This document shows positions 1-10,328 of a stretch of DNA of 64,000 nt, piece by piece; the first letter of the stretch is position 1; each line of letters begins with the position of its first letter. Made by a program: the position numbers and the translations under genes. The notes below the pieces were generated by a model. That model was given only the letters and a program-made list of their open reading frames with translations. It was not told where the DNA came from and did no database searches. This stretch comes from Hormiphora californensis (Eukaryota; Ctenophora; Tentaculata; Cydippida; Pleurobrachiidae): the NCBI GenBank assembly GCA_020137815.1, contig CM035351.1, positions 477,938 to 541,937 on the forward strand, given 5' to 3'.

Positions 1-480
1 GGGGTTTTTTTTGGGTTTAAAAAGGCTTTTAACAACCCAACGGGGCACAGTGGCCACCTCATCAGGGCAGGAACCTATTGTCTCCCAAAGATTCCCCTAG
101 GGCCAAAACAACCCCGAAAAAAATCAGGGCCCGGAACCGGGTTTTTGGAGTTTTTCCCAAAAGGGGTAAAAAAGGGGGGGGAAAAAAGGGGGTAAAAAAA
201 GGGGGGGGCAAAAAAGGGGGGGGTTTTTTCCCCCCTTTTTTTCCCTTTCTCTTCCCTCTCCCCTCTTCCCCTTCCTCTCTCTCTCTCTCCCCTCTCTTTC
301 TCTCCTCTCTCGCTCTCTCTCTCTCTTCTCTTTCAACATATCGGGGTGGGGTGGAGACAAGAGTCGGGGAGATATTGTTCCCTAATACGAAAATACACGC
401 ACAGATAAATATATTCCGTGAGCACCAAAACAGTGGCAACTACACGATCCATTGAGTCCAAACTCTCGATTCCCAATATA
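1..480. other. Homopolymer-smeared low-complexity sequence
   Basis: Long runs of G, A, T and C alternate with few mixed bases, then a CT-rich stretch around 240-330. The only open frames here are low-complexity translations of these runs. The left inverted repeat of the adjacent element shows the same run-inflation up to about 640 when compared with its clean right copy, so this stretch is probably poor-quality consensus and not real sequence. No gene is supported. Confidence 0.7.
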
Positions 481-506
481 TATACCTCCCCTCCTTCGGA
501 CTATCC

Positions 507-856
507 AGTAGTATAGGGTGCACAGTTGGGACCCCTTTTCGCCCTAATGGGGGCACCTTTTTGTATTGCATGTCGTGATCTGATTCCCAAAAAATTAGCG
601 GGCTGGAAAAGGGTTTTTCGCTGAATACGGGGGGGCCCGGGCAAGGGCCATGGAACAAGTTTGGCGCTGACAAGGGCCCTAATTTTTGTTTGAAATTTCT
701 GTTTGAAATCACATTACACGAATTGTACCAGGTGTTCTGTTATAAATAATGTTTTAACGTTCCGGTGACTTTTCACTGGAAAGGAACACGATATGAACAG
801 CGGGTAACGGAAAGAATAGAAACGTCCGACCCATATAACACGTTATAAGTTACATT
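507..856 (+). repeat. Left terminal inverted repeat
   Basis: It pairs with 3912-4269. Identity is near perfect from about 640 to 856, with a few small internal differences. From about 540 to 640 this copy is distorted by lengthened G, A and T runs compared with the right copy. Confidence 0.9.
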
Positions 857-904
857 GTAAAATTTTGAGATATAATATAATTCTTTAGGTAGCACTGCTT
901 GTAC

Positions 905-965
905 AACTTATAGCACTGGGCAGTGTTATAAGTTTTCACTTATAACACTCCCCAGTGTTATAAGT
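905..965. repeat. Short inverted repeats next to left TIR
   Basis: Several copies of TTATAACACT/AGTGTTATAA lie in opposing orientation and can pair into small hairpins between the inverted repeat and the satellite. Confidence 0.6.
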
Positions 966-2450
966 GAAACACTTTTACATTAGACAGGAACAGTAAAAAT
1001 TGGAAAGGAATAGCAATTAGTTCGACGGAACACTTTTACATTAGACAGGGACAGTAAAAATTAGAAAGGAATAGCAATTAGTTCGACGGAACACTTTTGC
1101 ATTAGACAGGAACAGTAAAAATTAGAAAGGAACAACACTGGAACAGTAATTAAGTTCGACGGAACACTTTTACATTAGACAGGAACAGTACAAAATAGAA
1201 AGGAACAGTTATTAAGTTCGACGGAACACTTTTACATAAGACAGGAACAGTACAAAAAAGAAAGGAACAGCAATGAAGTTCGACGGAACACTTTTACATT
1301 AGACAGGAACAGTACAAATTAGAAAGGAACAGCAATTAAGTTCGACGGAACACTTTTACTTTAGACAGGAACAGTACAAATTAGAAAGGAACAACACTGG
1401 AACAGTAATTAAGTTTAACGGAACGCTTTTTCATTACACAGGAACAGTAAAAATTAGACAGGAACAGCAATTAAGTTCGACGGAACACTTTTACATTAGA
1501 TAGGAACAGTACAAAAAAGAAAGGAACAGCAATTAAGTTCGACGGAACACTTTTACATTAGACAGGAACAGTACAAAATAGAAAGGAACAGTAATTAAGT
1601 TCGACGTAACACTTTTACATTAGACAGGAACAGTACAAATTAGAAAGGAACAGTAATTAAGTTCGACGGAACACTTTTATATAAGACAGGAACAGTACAA
1701 AAAAAGAAAGGAACAGCAATTAAGTTCGACGGAACACTTTTACATTAGACAGGAACAGTACAAATTAGAAAGGAACAGCAATTAAGTTCGACGGAACACT
1801 TTTACTTTAGACAGGAACAGTACAAATTAGAAAGGAACAGCAATTAGTTCGACGGAACACTTTTGCATTAGACAGGAACAGTAAAAATTAGAAAGGAACA
1901 ACACTGGAACAGTAATTAAGTTTAACGGAACGCTTTTTCATTACACAGGAACAGTAAAAATTAGACAGGAACAGCAATTAAGTTCGACGGAACACTTTTA
2001 CAATAGACAGGAACAGTACAAAAAAGAAAGGAACAGCAATTAAGTTCGACGGAACACTTTTACATTAGACAGGAACAGTACAAATTAGAAAGGAACAGCA
2101 ATTAAGTTCGACGGAACGTTTTTACATAAGGCAGGAACGGTAAAAATTAGAAAGGAATATCAATTAAGTTCGACGGAACACTTTTGCATTAGACAAAAAC
2201 AGTGCAAATTAGACAGGAACAGCACTGGAACAGTAATTAAGTTAAACGGAACGCTTTTTCATTACACAAGAACAGCACAAAATAGACAGGAACAACACTG
2301 GAACAGTATAAACTAAAAAAGAAACAACTCTGGAACAATACAAAATAGAAAGGAACAGAACTGGAACAGTATAAACTAAAAAGAAACAATTCTGGAACAA
2401 TACAAATTAGAAAGGAACAGCACTGGAACAGTAAATTCAACCTGAACGTA
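966..2450 (+). repeat. 62-bp satellite inside the Polinton-like element
   Basis: About twenty units of roughly 62 bp each contain GTTCGACGGAACACTTTTAC and AGACAGGAACAGTA. A variant block with ACACTGGAACAGTAATTAAG recurs near 1390, 1900 and 2225, which indicates higher-order repeat structure. The array degrades into shorter units after about 2290. No credible coding frame is present. Confidence 0.9.
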
Positions 2451-2537
2451 CAAAACAAATTGTTTTTAGTGTTTATTTTTAACGGAATGGTACCGGAAAA
2501 GTGGAAACTAATTCACAGTGATCATGTAGAATGGGAC

Positions 2538-2545
2538 TATAAAAG
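2538..2545 (+). promoter_or_regulatory. TATA box of first element ORF
   Basis: TATAAAAG sits 41 bp upstream of the ATG at 2579. A TTCAGCT initiator-like sequence lies about 24 bp downstream of it. This implies a very short 5' UTR. Confidence 0.6.
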
Positions 2546-2578
2546 AAAGCACTAATTGTGTTCAGCTCATTTCTTATC

Positions 2579-2926
2579 ATGTCTGTTTCAAAAACGCGTC
2601 AACTTGAAATGTCCGAGGCAATGGGTTCAGACAACATGTCAGACTCAGAATCTGACTCACTCTCAAATGTATCAGATGGTGAATTTTCTGTCCCAACATA
2701 TCAAAGCTTACTGCATTGTTTTGCTTTAAAACAAGATCTTAACGACTTTGATGTCAGTAATGCTGAACTAACAGAGCGTGAAGCTCTACTGGTGAACGCC
2801 ATTAAAGGATCTATGTCATTATTTGAGATTCGTGAAATGCTAAATCAGAACCCAGAATTGGTTAATAATATTATGAACAAGCTGTTTCCGGAATGTGAAA
2901 ATAAATGTCCTAATTGCAGTAAATAA
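2579..2926 (+). CDS. Small acidic protein of the Polinton-like element
   Basis: This is an intronless ORF of 115 residues from the ATG at 2579; the frame is open a little further up but without an ATG. The N-terminal third is Ser/Asp/Glu-rich (SDSESDSLSN), the middle looks helical (LTEREALLVNAIKG), and the C-terminus has a cysteine cluster, CENKCPNC, that could bind a metal. I recognise no family. A TATA box 41 bp upstream and the next TATA-driven ORF 53 bp downstream suggest two separate compact transcription units, a layout common in DNA viruses and virus-like transposons. It may be an accessory or regulatory protein of the element; this is inference. Confidence 0.6.
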   Translation: MSVSKTRQLEMSEAMGSDNMSDSESDSLSNVSDGEFSVPTYQSLLHCFALKQDLNDFDVSNAELTEREALLVNAIKGSMSLFEIREMLNQNPELVNNIMNKLFPECENKCPNCSK

Positions 2927-2943
2927 TTTTCAACCCATGGGGG

Positions 2944-2951
2944 TATATAAA
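2944..2951 (+). promoter_or_regulatory. TATA box of second element ORF
   Basis: TATATAAA lies 36 bp before the ATG at 2980, followed by GTTCACA at the expected initiation distance. The arrangement copies that of the upstream ORF. Confidence 0.6.
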
Positions 2952-2979
2952 GGAGCAAATTGACTCATTTGTTCACAAC

Positions 2980-3747
2980 ATGAAAGCTTGTGACTTGTGC
3001 GACAAATCGTTTCCCTTCTTTTATGAGCTCCTTGACCACAAAAACCGTGATCATAACAATGAAACCCCTATTGAAAATACTACTACTACTACCCCTATTG
3101 AAAATACTACTACTACTACCCCTATTGAAAATGCTACACTAGACGGCACCAATTATATAGTTACAGACGATAGTAGTGATAACAAACCTGGAGATATGGA
3201 TCGAGAAGAAGAGAACTCCACTTTAGAACCAACAAAAATTCCTAATTACAAGGAGTTGTACCAACTGCGAGATCAACAGGCTCGAAAGTTTGAACGTCTA
3301 TACAAAACCAAGCTGATGGAGTCGAAACAGCATTTGAGTCGCATTAAACTGTTTGAAAAGCAAATCGATGAATTTATTACTAATTTTAAGGACAGTACTT
3401 TTAATGATTTTTCCAATTCCATAATTAATAATAAAAGTATAGAAGATTTTCTAGAACTTAGTCGATTGATTTCTCAGAAGAAATTTACAAAAGTGGCTCG
3501 CAATAACGAACTTTTACAATCTATAAAAACTTTGTTTACTGGGTTAAAGTATGGGGTGATTCCACTTGTTGTTTTTCAGCGAATAAGATTGAACGAAAAA
3601 GAACGAAAATTGATTAAAATAATTGACAAGAAGAGCATTGAAGATGTTAAAAAATTGTTTTTAAAATATACTAAAGAGTTTGCAAATATTTTCGATGTTA
3701 TTGAAAAGACGTTACTACTTTTAAAAGATTTAGAAGATGAAAATTAA
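2980..3747 (+). CDS. C2H2-finger coiled-coil protein of the element
   Basis: This is an intronless ORF of 255 residues. Residues 4-25 form one C2H2 zinc-finger-like motif (CDLC...HKNRDH). Residues ~30-52 hold imperfect tandem repeats of a ten-residue PIENTTTTT unit. The rest is Lys/Glu-rich and predicted helical, with a likely coiled coil around residues 95-130 (KELYQLRDQQ...LFEKQIDEF). A single finger followed by helices suggests DNA or protein binding. I do not recognise a family. The gene ends about 165 bp before the right inverted repeat. Its intact frame argues that the element is young or that the ORF is maintained. Confidence 0.62.
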   Translation: MKACDLCDKSFPFFYELLDHKNRDHNNETPIENTTTTTPIENTTTTTPIENATLDGTNYIVTDDSSDNKPGDMDREEENSTLEPTKIPNYKELYQLRDQQARKFERLYKTKLMESKQHLSRIKLFEKQIDEFITNFKDSTFNDFSNSIINNKSIEDFLELSRLISQKKFTKVARNNELLQSIKTLFTGLKYGVIPLVVFQRIRLNEKERKLIKIIDKKSIEDVKKLFLKYTKEFANIFDVIEKTLLLLKDLEDEN

Positions 3748-3911
3748 AGTTGTAAGAAATTAATTTTGTTATTTTTTTTTAAAAACAAAACCAGTCTCTT
3801 AATTTGTTTTTACAAACACACAGATGTTTTGTTCCAGTGAACACTTTATCACAACACCGCTGGTACGTATATAACTTTGCATGCGTATTTATTTGTGTGT
3901 TAGTATAGTGT
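3748..3911 (+). other. A/T-rich 3' flank of element ORFs
   Basis: This holds T-rich sequence with no ORF and no AATAAA signal. Confidence 0.4.
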
Positions 3912-4269
3912 AACTTATAACGTGTTATATGGGTCGGACGTTTCTATTCTTTCCGTTACCCGCTGTTCATATCGTGTTCCTTTCCAGTGAAAAGTCACCG
4001 GAATACTGAGTTATAACAGAACACCTGGTGCAATTCGTGTAATGTGATAGGGGTGACATCACTAACACGCAGAAATTTCAAACAAAAATTAGGGTCCTTG
4101 TCAGCGCCAAACTTGTTCCATGGCCCTTGCCGGCGCTCCCGATATTCTAGCGAACAGCTCTTGCCAGCGCCGCATAATTTTGGTAATTAGAAGTCACGTG
4201 ACATGCATATACAAAATGGTGCCTCAGTTAGGGCGAAAAAGGGGTCCCAACTGTGCACACTATACTACT
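3912..4269 (-). repeat. Right terminal inverted repeat
   Basis: This is the reverse complement of 507-856 and the cleaner copy. It contains about 20 bp, near 4050-4075, that the left copy lacks. Confidence 0.9.
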
Positions 4270-4414
4270 CTATCCATAATCATAATAAACACTATTCATC
4301 TTATCCGAAACTATGCGACTCAAAAACTGCCGATTGGTCAACTTATTAACCCGTTGAGTCCTTGATCTGATATAACCCCTCCTCAGATGTCCAACATCCC
4401 CTCCATATTTTCAG

Positions 4415-7400
4415 ATGCTGGATAGCTCCTCGAGTACGGGAGGTAAACCCAAAGTGTCCTTCTCAGTGCGGATGATGCGGGGTGGTACTAACACGTACGA
4501 GTATGTTCACTGTTCTGGCAATGTTAGGAAGTGGGAGGATGCCATCAAGAATCCAAGCCAGGTAACTATCTCTCTCTTTCTAGTGTTGTGAGTTGCAAAC
4601 AGGTGGTTAGATTCAACCCGCGACAACCACCACGGATTAGTTGAAAGATTGGAATTGTATCACATTTCACATGGGGTGTCTTACGTCTGGTGCCAGTACA
4701 AGGTGGGCCACGGATTGTTGGTCATAGTTAGCGAGGTGGTGCGTCAAAACGGTGATAGTTATGAGAATAAAAATTATGGGAGCATAAAGTGTCGATACTT
4801 CGAAAGTATCTGATTTTCTTTCAACTGACCCAACTATTTGATGAACAGTGGAACTGAATAACGCGTCACAGCGAATTTCCAATGGTCAAATCTTATCATG
4901 AGTAGACGTGATGAAGAATTCCGTCACACCGCCGCTTTATGGAGCGTGTGAAATCTTTCTTGTGTATACTTCGGGAAGAAAATGATATGGGTAGGGACTG
5001 AGATGTGATGTTACACCCCATCTCCAATCACCAATAACAATCCTTTCCCCCACAGGACGCAGGTGTATCTGAGATAGCTAATTTGAGTCAGGGTTTATTA
5101 GAGAACGAAGAGAAACCTACACACTGTCTGGTAGCTGTGGGGAAGATGGAGACACCAAAGATAATACGGGATATCAGCTCTTTGGATCTGGGGAAGAATG
5201 AGTACCTGAGTCGACACAATCTGGAGGCAAAGTACCTGTATGTCGACAATAAGTAAGTGGTTCAACTTTCAAGTGCACTAGACTAACATGATGACGATCA
5301 ACAAAGATTCATTGTACTTCACCTCGTGATTGAGCACTATCGACATCCGGTGTTTCCCTCTGTTCGATTTACTTTCACCAGCCTCCATGGGACACCGTAT
5401 AATGCTCAATCTGTCCCCCTTTGTTTATTATACTTTCTACAATTTTAATCTTCGTGTAACTAATCCCCCTCTCTTCTCTAGAGCTCCCTCCATTATTGGT
5501 TACCTTCCCTCGGAGATCATTGGGTGTTCCGCTTACGACTTTTACCACCTCGATGACCTGTCTATCCTATCTGTTAACCACAAAAACCGTGAGTTCTAAG
5601 TGCATTATGTGACAAGTGTGGTACACGACTGCATGTACTCAAATGGTTCTGAGAGGGGGGGGGGTTGCTCCGGGTTGCCATTGTCACCTAATGTCACCTT
5701 GGCAACCACCTTCCCCCCCTGGACCACAACCATGGCTGACTCTATTCCTTTCTCCCAGTGATGAACCACGGTAACAGTGTGACCATGTTCTATCGGTTCC
5801 TGACAAAGGGCCAGCAATGGATCTGGATGCAGACCCATGGGTGTGTGGAGACTAACAAGTACACTAACAAACCGGAAACCATCATCTGCCATAACGTCGT
5901 GGTCAGGTAGGTCTTGTTTTTATTAATTTCCTTAAAAAATTATCCTCCTCGGCCTTCTCAAATCTCCAATACCCCACTACTCTCCACCCTACTAACACTC
6001 CCCCTTCTCTCAGCTACTCTAAGGTGCTTGAGTACCTGCACCAGCGAGCCTTGGAATACGGACCTGCCCTGCCACCCATCGCTCTGGAGGGTAAGACCCC
6101 TCACGAAGTGCTGATTGGATCCCTAACGGGCAAGCTAATGGAACAATCTGGTGAGAGCAGTACCAGCAGTCTGGGTAGGATAACTGAGTTGAGTCCTGGA
6201 GGAGGATCGAAGGAGGAACCAAACAGTCCTGCTAATAGTATCGGTATGTGTATTGAACTAGATAGTAGATATGTTACCATGGAGACATAACCATGGATAC
6301 GTTACCATGGAGACACGTTACCATGGAGACATAACCATGGAGACACGTTACCATGGAGACATTACAAACAGGAGAGACAGTAAAATACTTCCATTCACAC
6401 AGCTCAAATATGATTATTTCAGTACACCAATTTAAACATATTTGTTAATTCATATCACCGCATAGAAACACAATTTCAGTTGCAATTGGAACAGAATTAA
6501 AAACTTGAAAACCCGTGATATCAATATCAATTTAAATTTGGGTGTGTTTCATATTATAGTGACAGTGTTAACAACAAATAATAGTGTTTCATACTATAGT
6601 GACAGTGTTAACAACAAATAATACTGCCTCCTTTGGGCTGGCTAGTGTTCAAATTAAACACCAAATTTGATGGTCATGATGCAATCAATAGCTTGGCAGC
6701 ACTTTCGTCTTTGTTTCTCTCCCGTACGCACGTCGCACCTATCTTGCAGCCATTGACACGATTTGTTTGCTGAAATTAAACGTCATGTACTGCAGCCACG
6801 AGAGGAATAGTAAAAAGGAGGTTTAGATACGCAGCAAACATTTCAATGCTCGCACGGTATTTTAAAGGGGGGTCTACATGTTTGTCACTTTGAGGTAACC
6901 ATGGTTACTTACTTTGTAGTTGAGACTGGTTGTATGTCCCGCACCGGTAAACATTGTCAAATAGATAGGAGAGGCAGCCACTGTTCAACATCCTCAACTC
7001 CTTTATGTCACATCCCTGCATGCTCTTTACCATCGTCAAATCCACTCCTGGGGAGGGAGGGGGGGTAGTGGCATGGAGGGGTATGTTGGGAGGGGTATGT
7101 TGGGAGGGTGTGGTAGTATACACAAATCACACCAGTGTAGTTTCTGCTAACATTACCATTATATTACATACCGTGAATTGTGGGTGCCAGTATGACAAGG
7201 GACAGCACTGTGACAAGAAACATTCTGGAATATCTTACAACTGGCCCTCCTGTCCATGCACCGAGAGGTCCATTATATATCCTGAAATGGCTGACTGAGT
7301 AGATAGCGCAGGATAACGCGTCACAGTTTAAGCGAATATCCATTTGCCGTAGCAAATCTTGGTCTGAGTAGATCAAACTTTTCGGGCCACGATCTGAGGG

Positions 7401-9562
7401 GGGGGGACTGTTCGAAGGAACTTTCTCGCATTTTCTCCGCCTATTTTCTGCTAAAAACAGTCAACTAAAATACCGTGAGAGAGAATTACTGACAGACGAT
7501 GGGTCATGCAACAATGTAGTTGCATGACCATAGTTGTAGCTAATCTCGTCATACTAACAGGCGATCCTGGAAAAACCAGTACAATGTATGTAATCTCGTC
7601 GTACTAACCCATTCCTCTTTTCTGAAAAGACTGACTATAGGACAAAGATCTAACAAACAGTTATATGTCATCTCGAGCCGTACTAACCCATTCCTTTTGT
7701 CCATAGGTGGAGGGGTGTTCCGTACTGTACAAATCCCTGAGTCCCTCTACTCTCACCAACCCGTCTATCTAGTTGAGGTAACGAAGATTCTTCCTGAAAT
7801 TTCCCCTCGTTTGTCCTCTCTTATCTACCCACGATACAAATTGACCCTTATATCATCTATATATTTTCAATCCCCCTTATCTATCCCCGATAACCCCCTC
7901 TCTTTTCAGGGTATGATGGGAGAGGCCTCACCTCAATACCACGACCTCAGTCCCCAACAACCCTCCTCTGCTGGTCCTGTTACCGAACAAATGGACATGC
8001 AACCCCCTCCTCCTCCTCAACCCACCACAGTTATACAAATGGACACATGTAATATCCCTGCCCAACCCCTCACGTGTCGGGAGATACAAAGTTACCATGG
8101 CGACCAGCACATTCCAATACACATACAACCCTCCCCTCCCGGGCCTGTCCAGAACCTAACTCATGTGTCCGTGCCTATTGTCCAGAGGAGTGTTCCTCGG
8201 CAACAGCAACACGTTGCCCAGCAACCGCAACATGTTTCTCAGCAACCGCAACACGTTGCCCAGCAACAGCAACACGTTGCCCAGCAACCGCAACATGTTC
8301 CTCAGCAACCACAACACGTTCCTCAGCAACAACAACACGCTGCCCAGCAACAGCAACATGTTGCCCAGCAACCGCAACACGTTCCTCAGCAACCGCAACA
8401 CGTTCCTCAGCAACAGCAACACGTTGCCCAGCAACCGCAACACGTTGCCCAGCAACCGCAACATGTTTCTCAACAACAGCAACATGTTCCTCAGCAACAG
8501 CAACACGTTGCCCAGCAACCGCAACATGTTTCTCAGCAATCGCAACACGTTTCTCAGCAACAGCAACACGTTACCCAGCAACCGCAGCACGTTGCCCAGC
8601 AACCACAACATGTTCCTCAGCAACAGCAACACGCTCCTCAGCAGCAAATAATTCAGCAACACGGATTGCAACGCCAACATGTTGCCCAGCAACCATCTCA
8701 GCAACATGTTCCTCAGCAACTGCAACACGTTGCCAGGCAACAGCAGCACGTTGCACAACCGACGCAACACCAGCAACAATCGCAGCAACATATCATCCAG
8801 CAGCAGCAGCGAGGTCCGCCACAACCGGAACAGCAACAGCAACAAATCAGGGGAGGAACACCACCAGGGATTGAAACTGTGAACGGTCATCACGCGACTA
8901 CTAACGGTCACACTGTGTTCAGAACAACTCGGGCAGATCCTGTTACTCCTCAGGTGGTCCTAGTGCCGGGGCAACACGGGGGCTATATCGCACGACCAAC
9001 TGCAATCAGTCTCCCTGCTGGGCTACAGAGGGTGGAAGAGGAGCAGAAGTACACGGCACCAGCTGCACCACAACCACAATACATTCTACCCAGTGCACCC
9101 TTGGGGAATAACGTGATCATGATACAACACGGGTCAGGAGGGTACCAGTTGGCCCAACTATACCCACTTATCCAGGCTGTCAGTCCAAAACCACCGCCGG
9201 ACATTGTCAAATCGTGTGGACCTGAGATTGTGAAACGGGAACACACGGCCCGGGTAGGGCATCACCACGTGGCTCCACCACCAACCCATTGTGATAGAGT
9301 CCGGAGACCAGACAATCATTTGAACCACCACACACCACCCGTATCAAGATATCCTGTCCACCATGCCCCCCACCACCATGCCCCACCTGAGGTTCTGGAA
9401 CAATTCGACTCGGAAGTTATCTCCATGATTCTGAACAATACTAACATTGATAACTTTAATTTAGACTCACAATGGAATAGTGGGCTGTTCGATAACCCGC
9501 CAAACAATACGCCCAGTTCAAACCCGTCACCCATATCGGCTCACTCGCCAGCGGGCACGTAA
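4415..9562 (+). CDS. CLOCK-like: CLOCK/NPAS2-like bHLH-PAS transcription factor (3' part)
   Basis: Seven exons join in phase: 4415-4561, 5056-5252, 5482-5588, 5759-5906, 6014-6243, 7707-7777 and 7910-9562, giving 850 visible residues. The first exons encode the PAS-A/PAS-B linker (TYEYVHCSGN). The next encode a PAS-B domain with IIGYLPSEI, CSAYDFYHLDDL and FYRFLTKGQQWIWMQTH, which are diagnostic of CLOCK and NPAS2. The last exon encodes a ~27-unit Gln/His heptad region, a His/Pro-rich stretch and an acidic tail. The bHLH and PAS-A are not in the window; the gene enters from beyond the Polinton-like element or those exons are missing. CLOCK proteins pair with BMAL/CYCLE and activate E-box genes in the nucleus. 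NPAS2 and CLOCK cannot be told apart here. Gln-rich C-termini are typical of the family. Confidence 0.88.
4846..4906 (+). repeat. Dispersed repeat copy A
   Basis: It shares ATAACGCGTCACAG, then CAAATCTT and TGAGTAGA at similar spacing, with 7310-7372. Both copies lie in introns of the CLOCK-like gene and are probably remnants of one transposon family. The rest of the 4562-5055 intron shows nothing else. Confidence 0.5.
6286..6366 (+). repeat. Short tandem repeat (CCATGGAGACA units)
   Basis: Five or so imperfect units of GTTACCATGGAGACA(TAA) lie just after the 5' splice site at 6243 of the CLOCK-like gene. Confidence 0.8.
6540..6624 (+). repeat. Direct duplication in CLOCK-like intron
   Basis: Two adjacent copies of about 42 bp contain AGTGACAGTGTTAACAACAA and differ at very few bases. 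The remainder of the 6244-7706 intron shows no ORF of interest. Confidence 0.8.
7310..7372 (+). repeat. Dispersed repeat copy B
   Basis: This is a diverged copy of the sequence at 4846-4906, sharing ATAACGCGTCACAG and CAAATCTT...TGAGTAGA. Confidence 0.5.
7540..7706 (+). promoter_or_regulatory. Duplicated branch point and 3' splice region
   Basis: (A/G)TACTAAC occurs three times, each preceded by a TCTCG-containing segment. Two of them are followed by CCATTCCT plus a pyrimidine tract and an AG (7629 and 7706). TACTAAC is the consensus branch-point heptamer. The last copy precedes the exon at 7707, whose phase fits; the middle copy could act as a decoy or alternative acceptor. Confidence 0.55.
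8197..8760 (+). repeat. 21-bp coding minisatellite, Gln/His heptads
   Basis: About 27 units of seven codons, consensus QQ-P/Q-QHV-A/P/S, lie within the last exon of the CLOCK-like gene. The frame is kept throughout, so length changes would be multiples of seven residues. About fourteen units carry CACGTT and several others CATGTT. Other frames across the array are also open because of the repeat and are not genes. Confidence 0.9.
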
Positions 9563-9733
9563 CGGGTGGCGGGTTCTGAGTGGGTGATCCCCGCCACGTC
9601 ATGATGAGTCAATGTGGGTCTGTTGAGTGTTTGTGGTAAAAAGAGGTCAATTGAGGGTGCTAGCTGGGCGAGAAAAAGAGAGAGGTTTATTCTTTTATTT
9701 ATCTCTAGAGAAAATGCGATATGTTTTAGAACC

Positions 9734-9739
9734 AATAAA
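9734..9739 (+). terminator. Poly(A) signal of CLOCK-like gene
   Basis: AATAAA lies 172 bp after the stop codon. The stretch up to 9920 shows no other feature. Confidence 0.6.
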
Positions 9740-9920
9740 TCGTATATGATAGTCACTGATTCTTTTGCTAGGCCAGACCTTGATTGAATCGGGCTGCCCT
9801 ACTAATGAATATAAATATTCTTTTATTTTTTCATTTACCATCAAATCATTCCTTACAGTTATAACGCAATATATATATACAGTTTTTGCTGGCTCATTCT
9901 GACTGTGAATCACGTTCCTC

Positions 9921-10224
9921 ACAGTGGTCATCCGACATAATTGCCATATATCTCGACATGAACTTCGATGTGGAATTCGACGAGAATTAGCAGGCGTTCA
10001 GATGTTGTGAACGCCTGCTGTGCGCGGTGCATTGGCACGTGCATCTTGGGCGCTGGCAGGCTTCTATATGTTACAACATGTGAAAGCTTGCCAGCGCCCA
10101 AGATGCACGTGCCAATGCGCCGCGCACAGCAGGCGTTCACAACATCTGAACGCCTGCTAATTCTCGTCGAATTCCACATCGAAGTTCACGTCGAGATATG
10201 GCAATTATGTCGGATGACCACTGT
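9921..10224. mobile_element. 304-bp palindromic MITE
   Basis: The two halves are nearly perfect reverse complements, meeting near 10070. The termini are ACAGTGGTCATCC and its complement. CAGTG-type ends suggest a hAT relative, but I cannot find a matching 8-bp target duplication. Open frames on both strands are mirror artefacts of the palindrome. Confidence 0.85.
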
Positions 10225-10256
10225 CAATCAGCTACCAGTACCAATCTGCCAAAAAT

Positions 10257-10328
10257 CTGTCTGGCAGCACTAGACCCCATTTTGGCAGCGCGACAGTGTG
10301 CCCAGATCGGGTCGGCGCCGCCAGACAG
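10257..10328. mobile_element. Short TIR repeat CTGTCTGG...CCAGACAG, copy 1
   Basis: This is 72 bp with terminal inverted repeats CTGTCTGGC/GCCAGACAG and an internal GACCCCAT. It is related to 12322-12377 and 57379-57444. Confidence 0.6.

Larger units (their letters stand above)
507..4269. mobile_element. Non-autonomous Polinton/Maverick-like element
   Basis: The element is bounded by a perfect 6-bp direct repeat, CTATCC, at 501-506 and 4270-4275. It begins AGTAGTATAG and ends CTATACTACT, with terminal inverted repeats of about 350 bp. Polintons are known for 6-bp target duplications, inverted repeats of several hundred bp and an AG terminus, which all match. None of the hallmark genes (protein-primed DNA polymerase B, retroviral-type integrase, ATPase, protease, capsid) is present, so it would be a non-autonomous derivative of 3,763 bp. 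Inside are a 62-bp satellite and two compact ORFs with their own TATA boxes. It lies just upstream of, or within an intron of, the CLOCK-like gene. The superfamily call rests on the termini only. Confidence 0.72.

Noticed and set aside
2237-2458. Minus-strand Phe/Cys-rich ORF in the satellite
   Set aside because: Repeat-driven composition, with no start context or homology.
8074-8911. Long ORFs in other frames and on the minus strand across the Gln/His region
   Set aside because: The 21-bp repeat keeps several frames open; only the frame joined in phase to the PAS exons is a gene.
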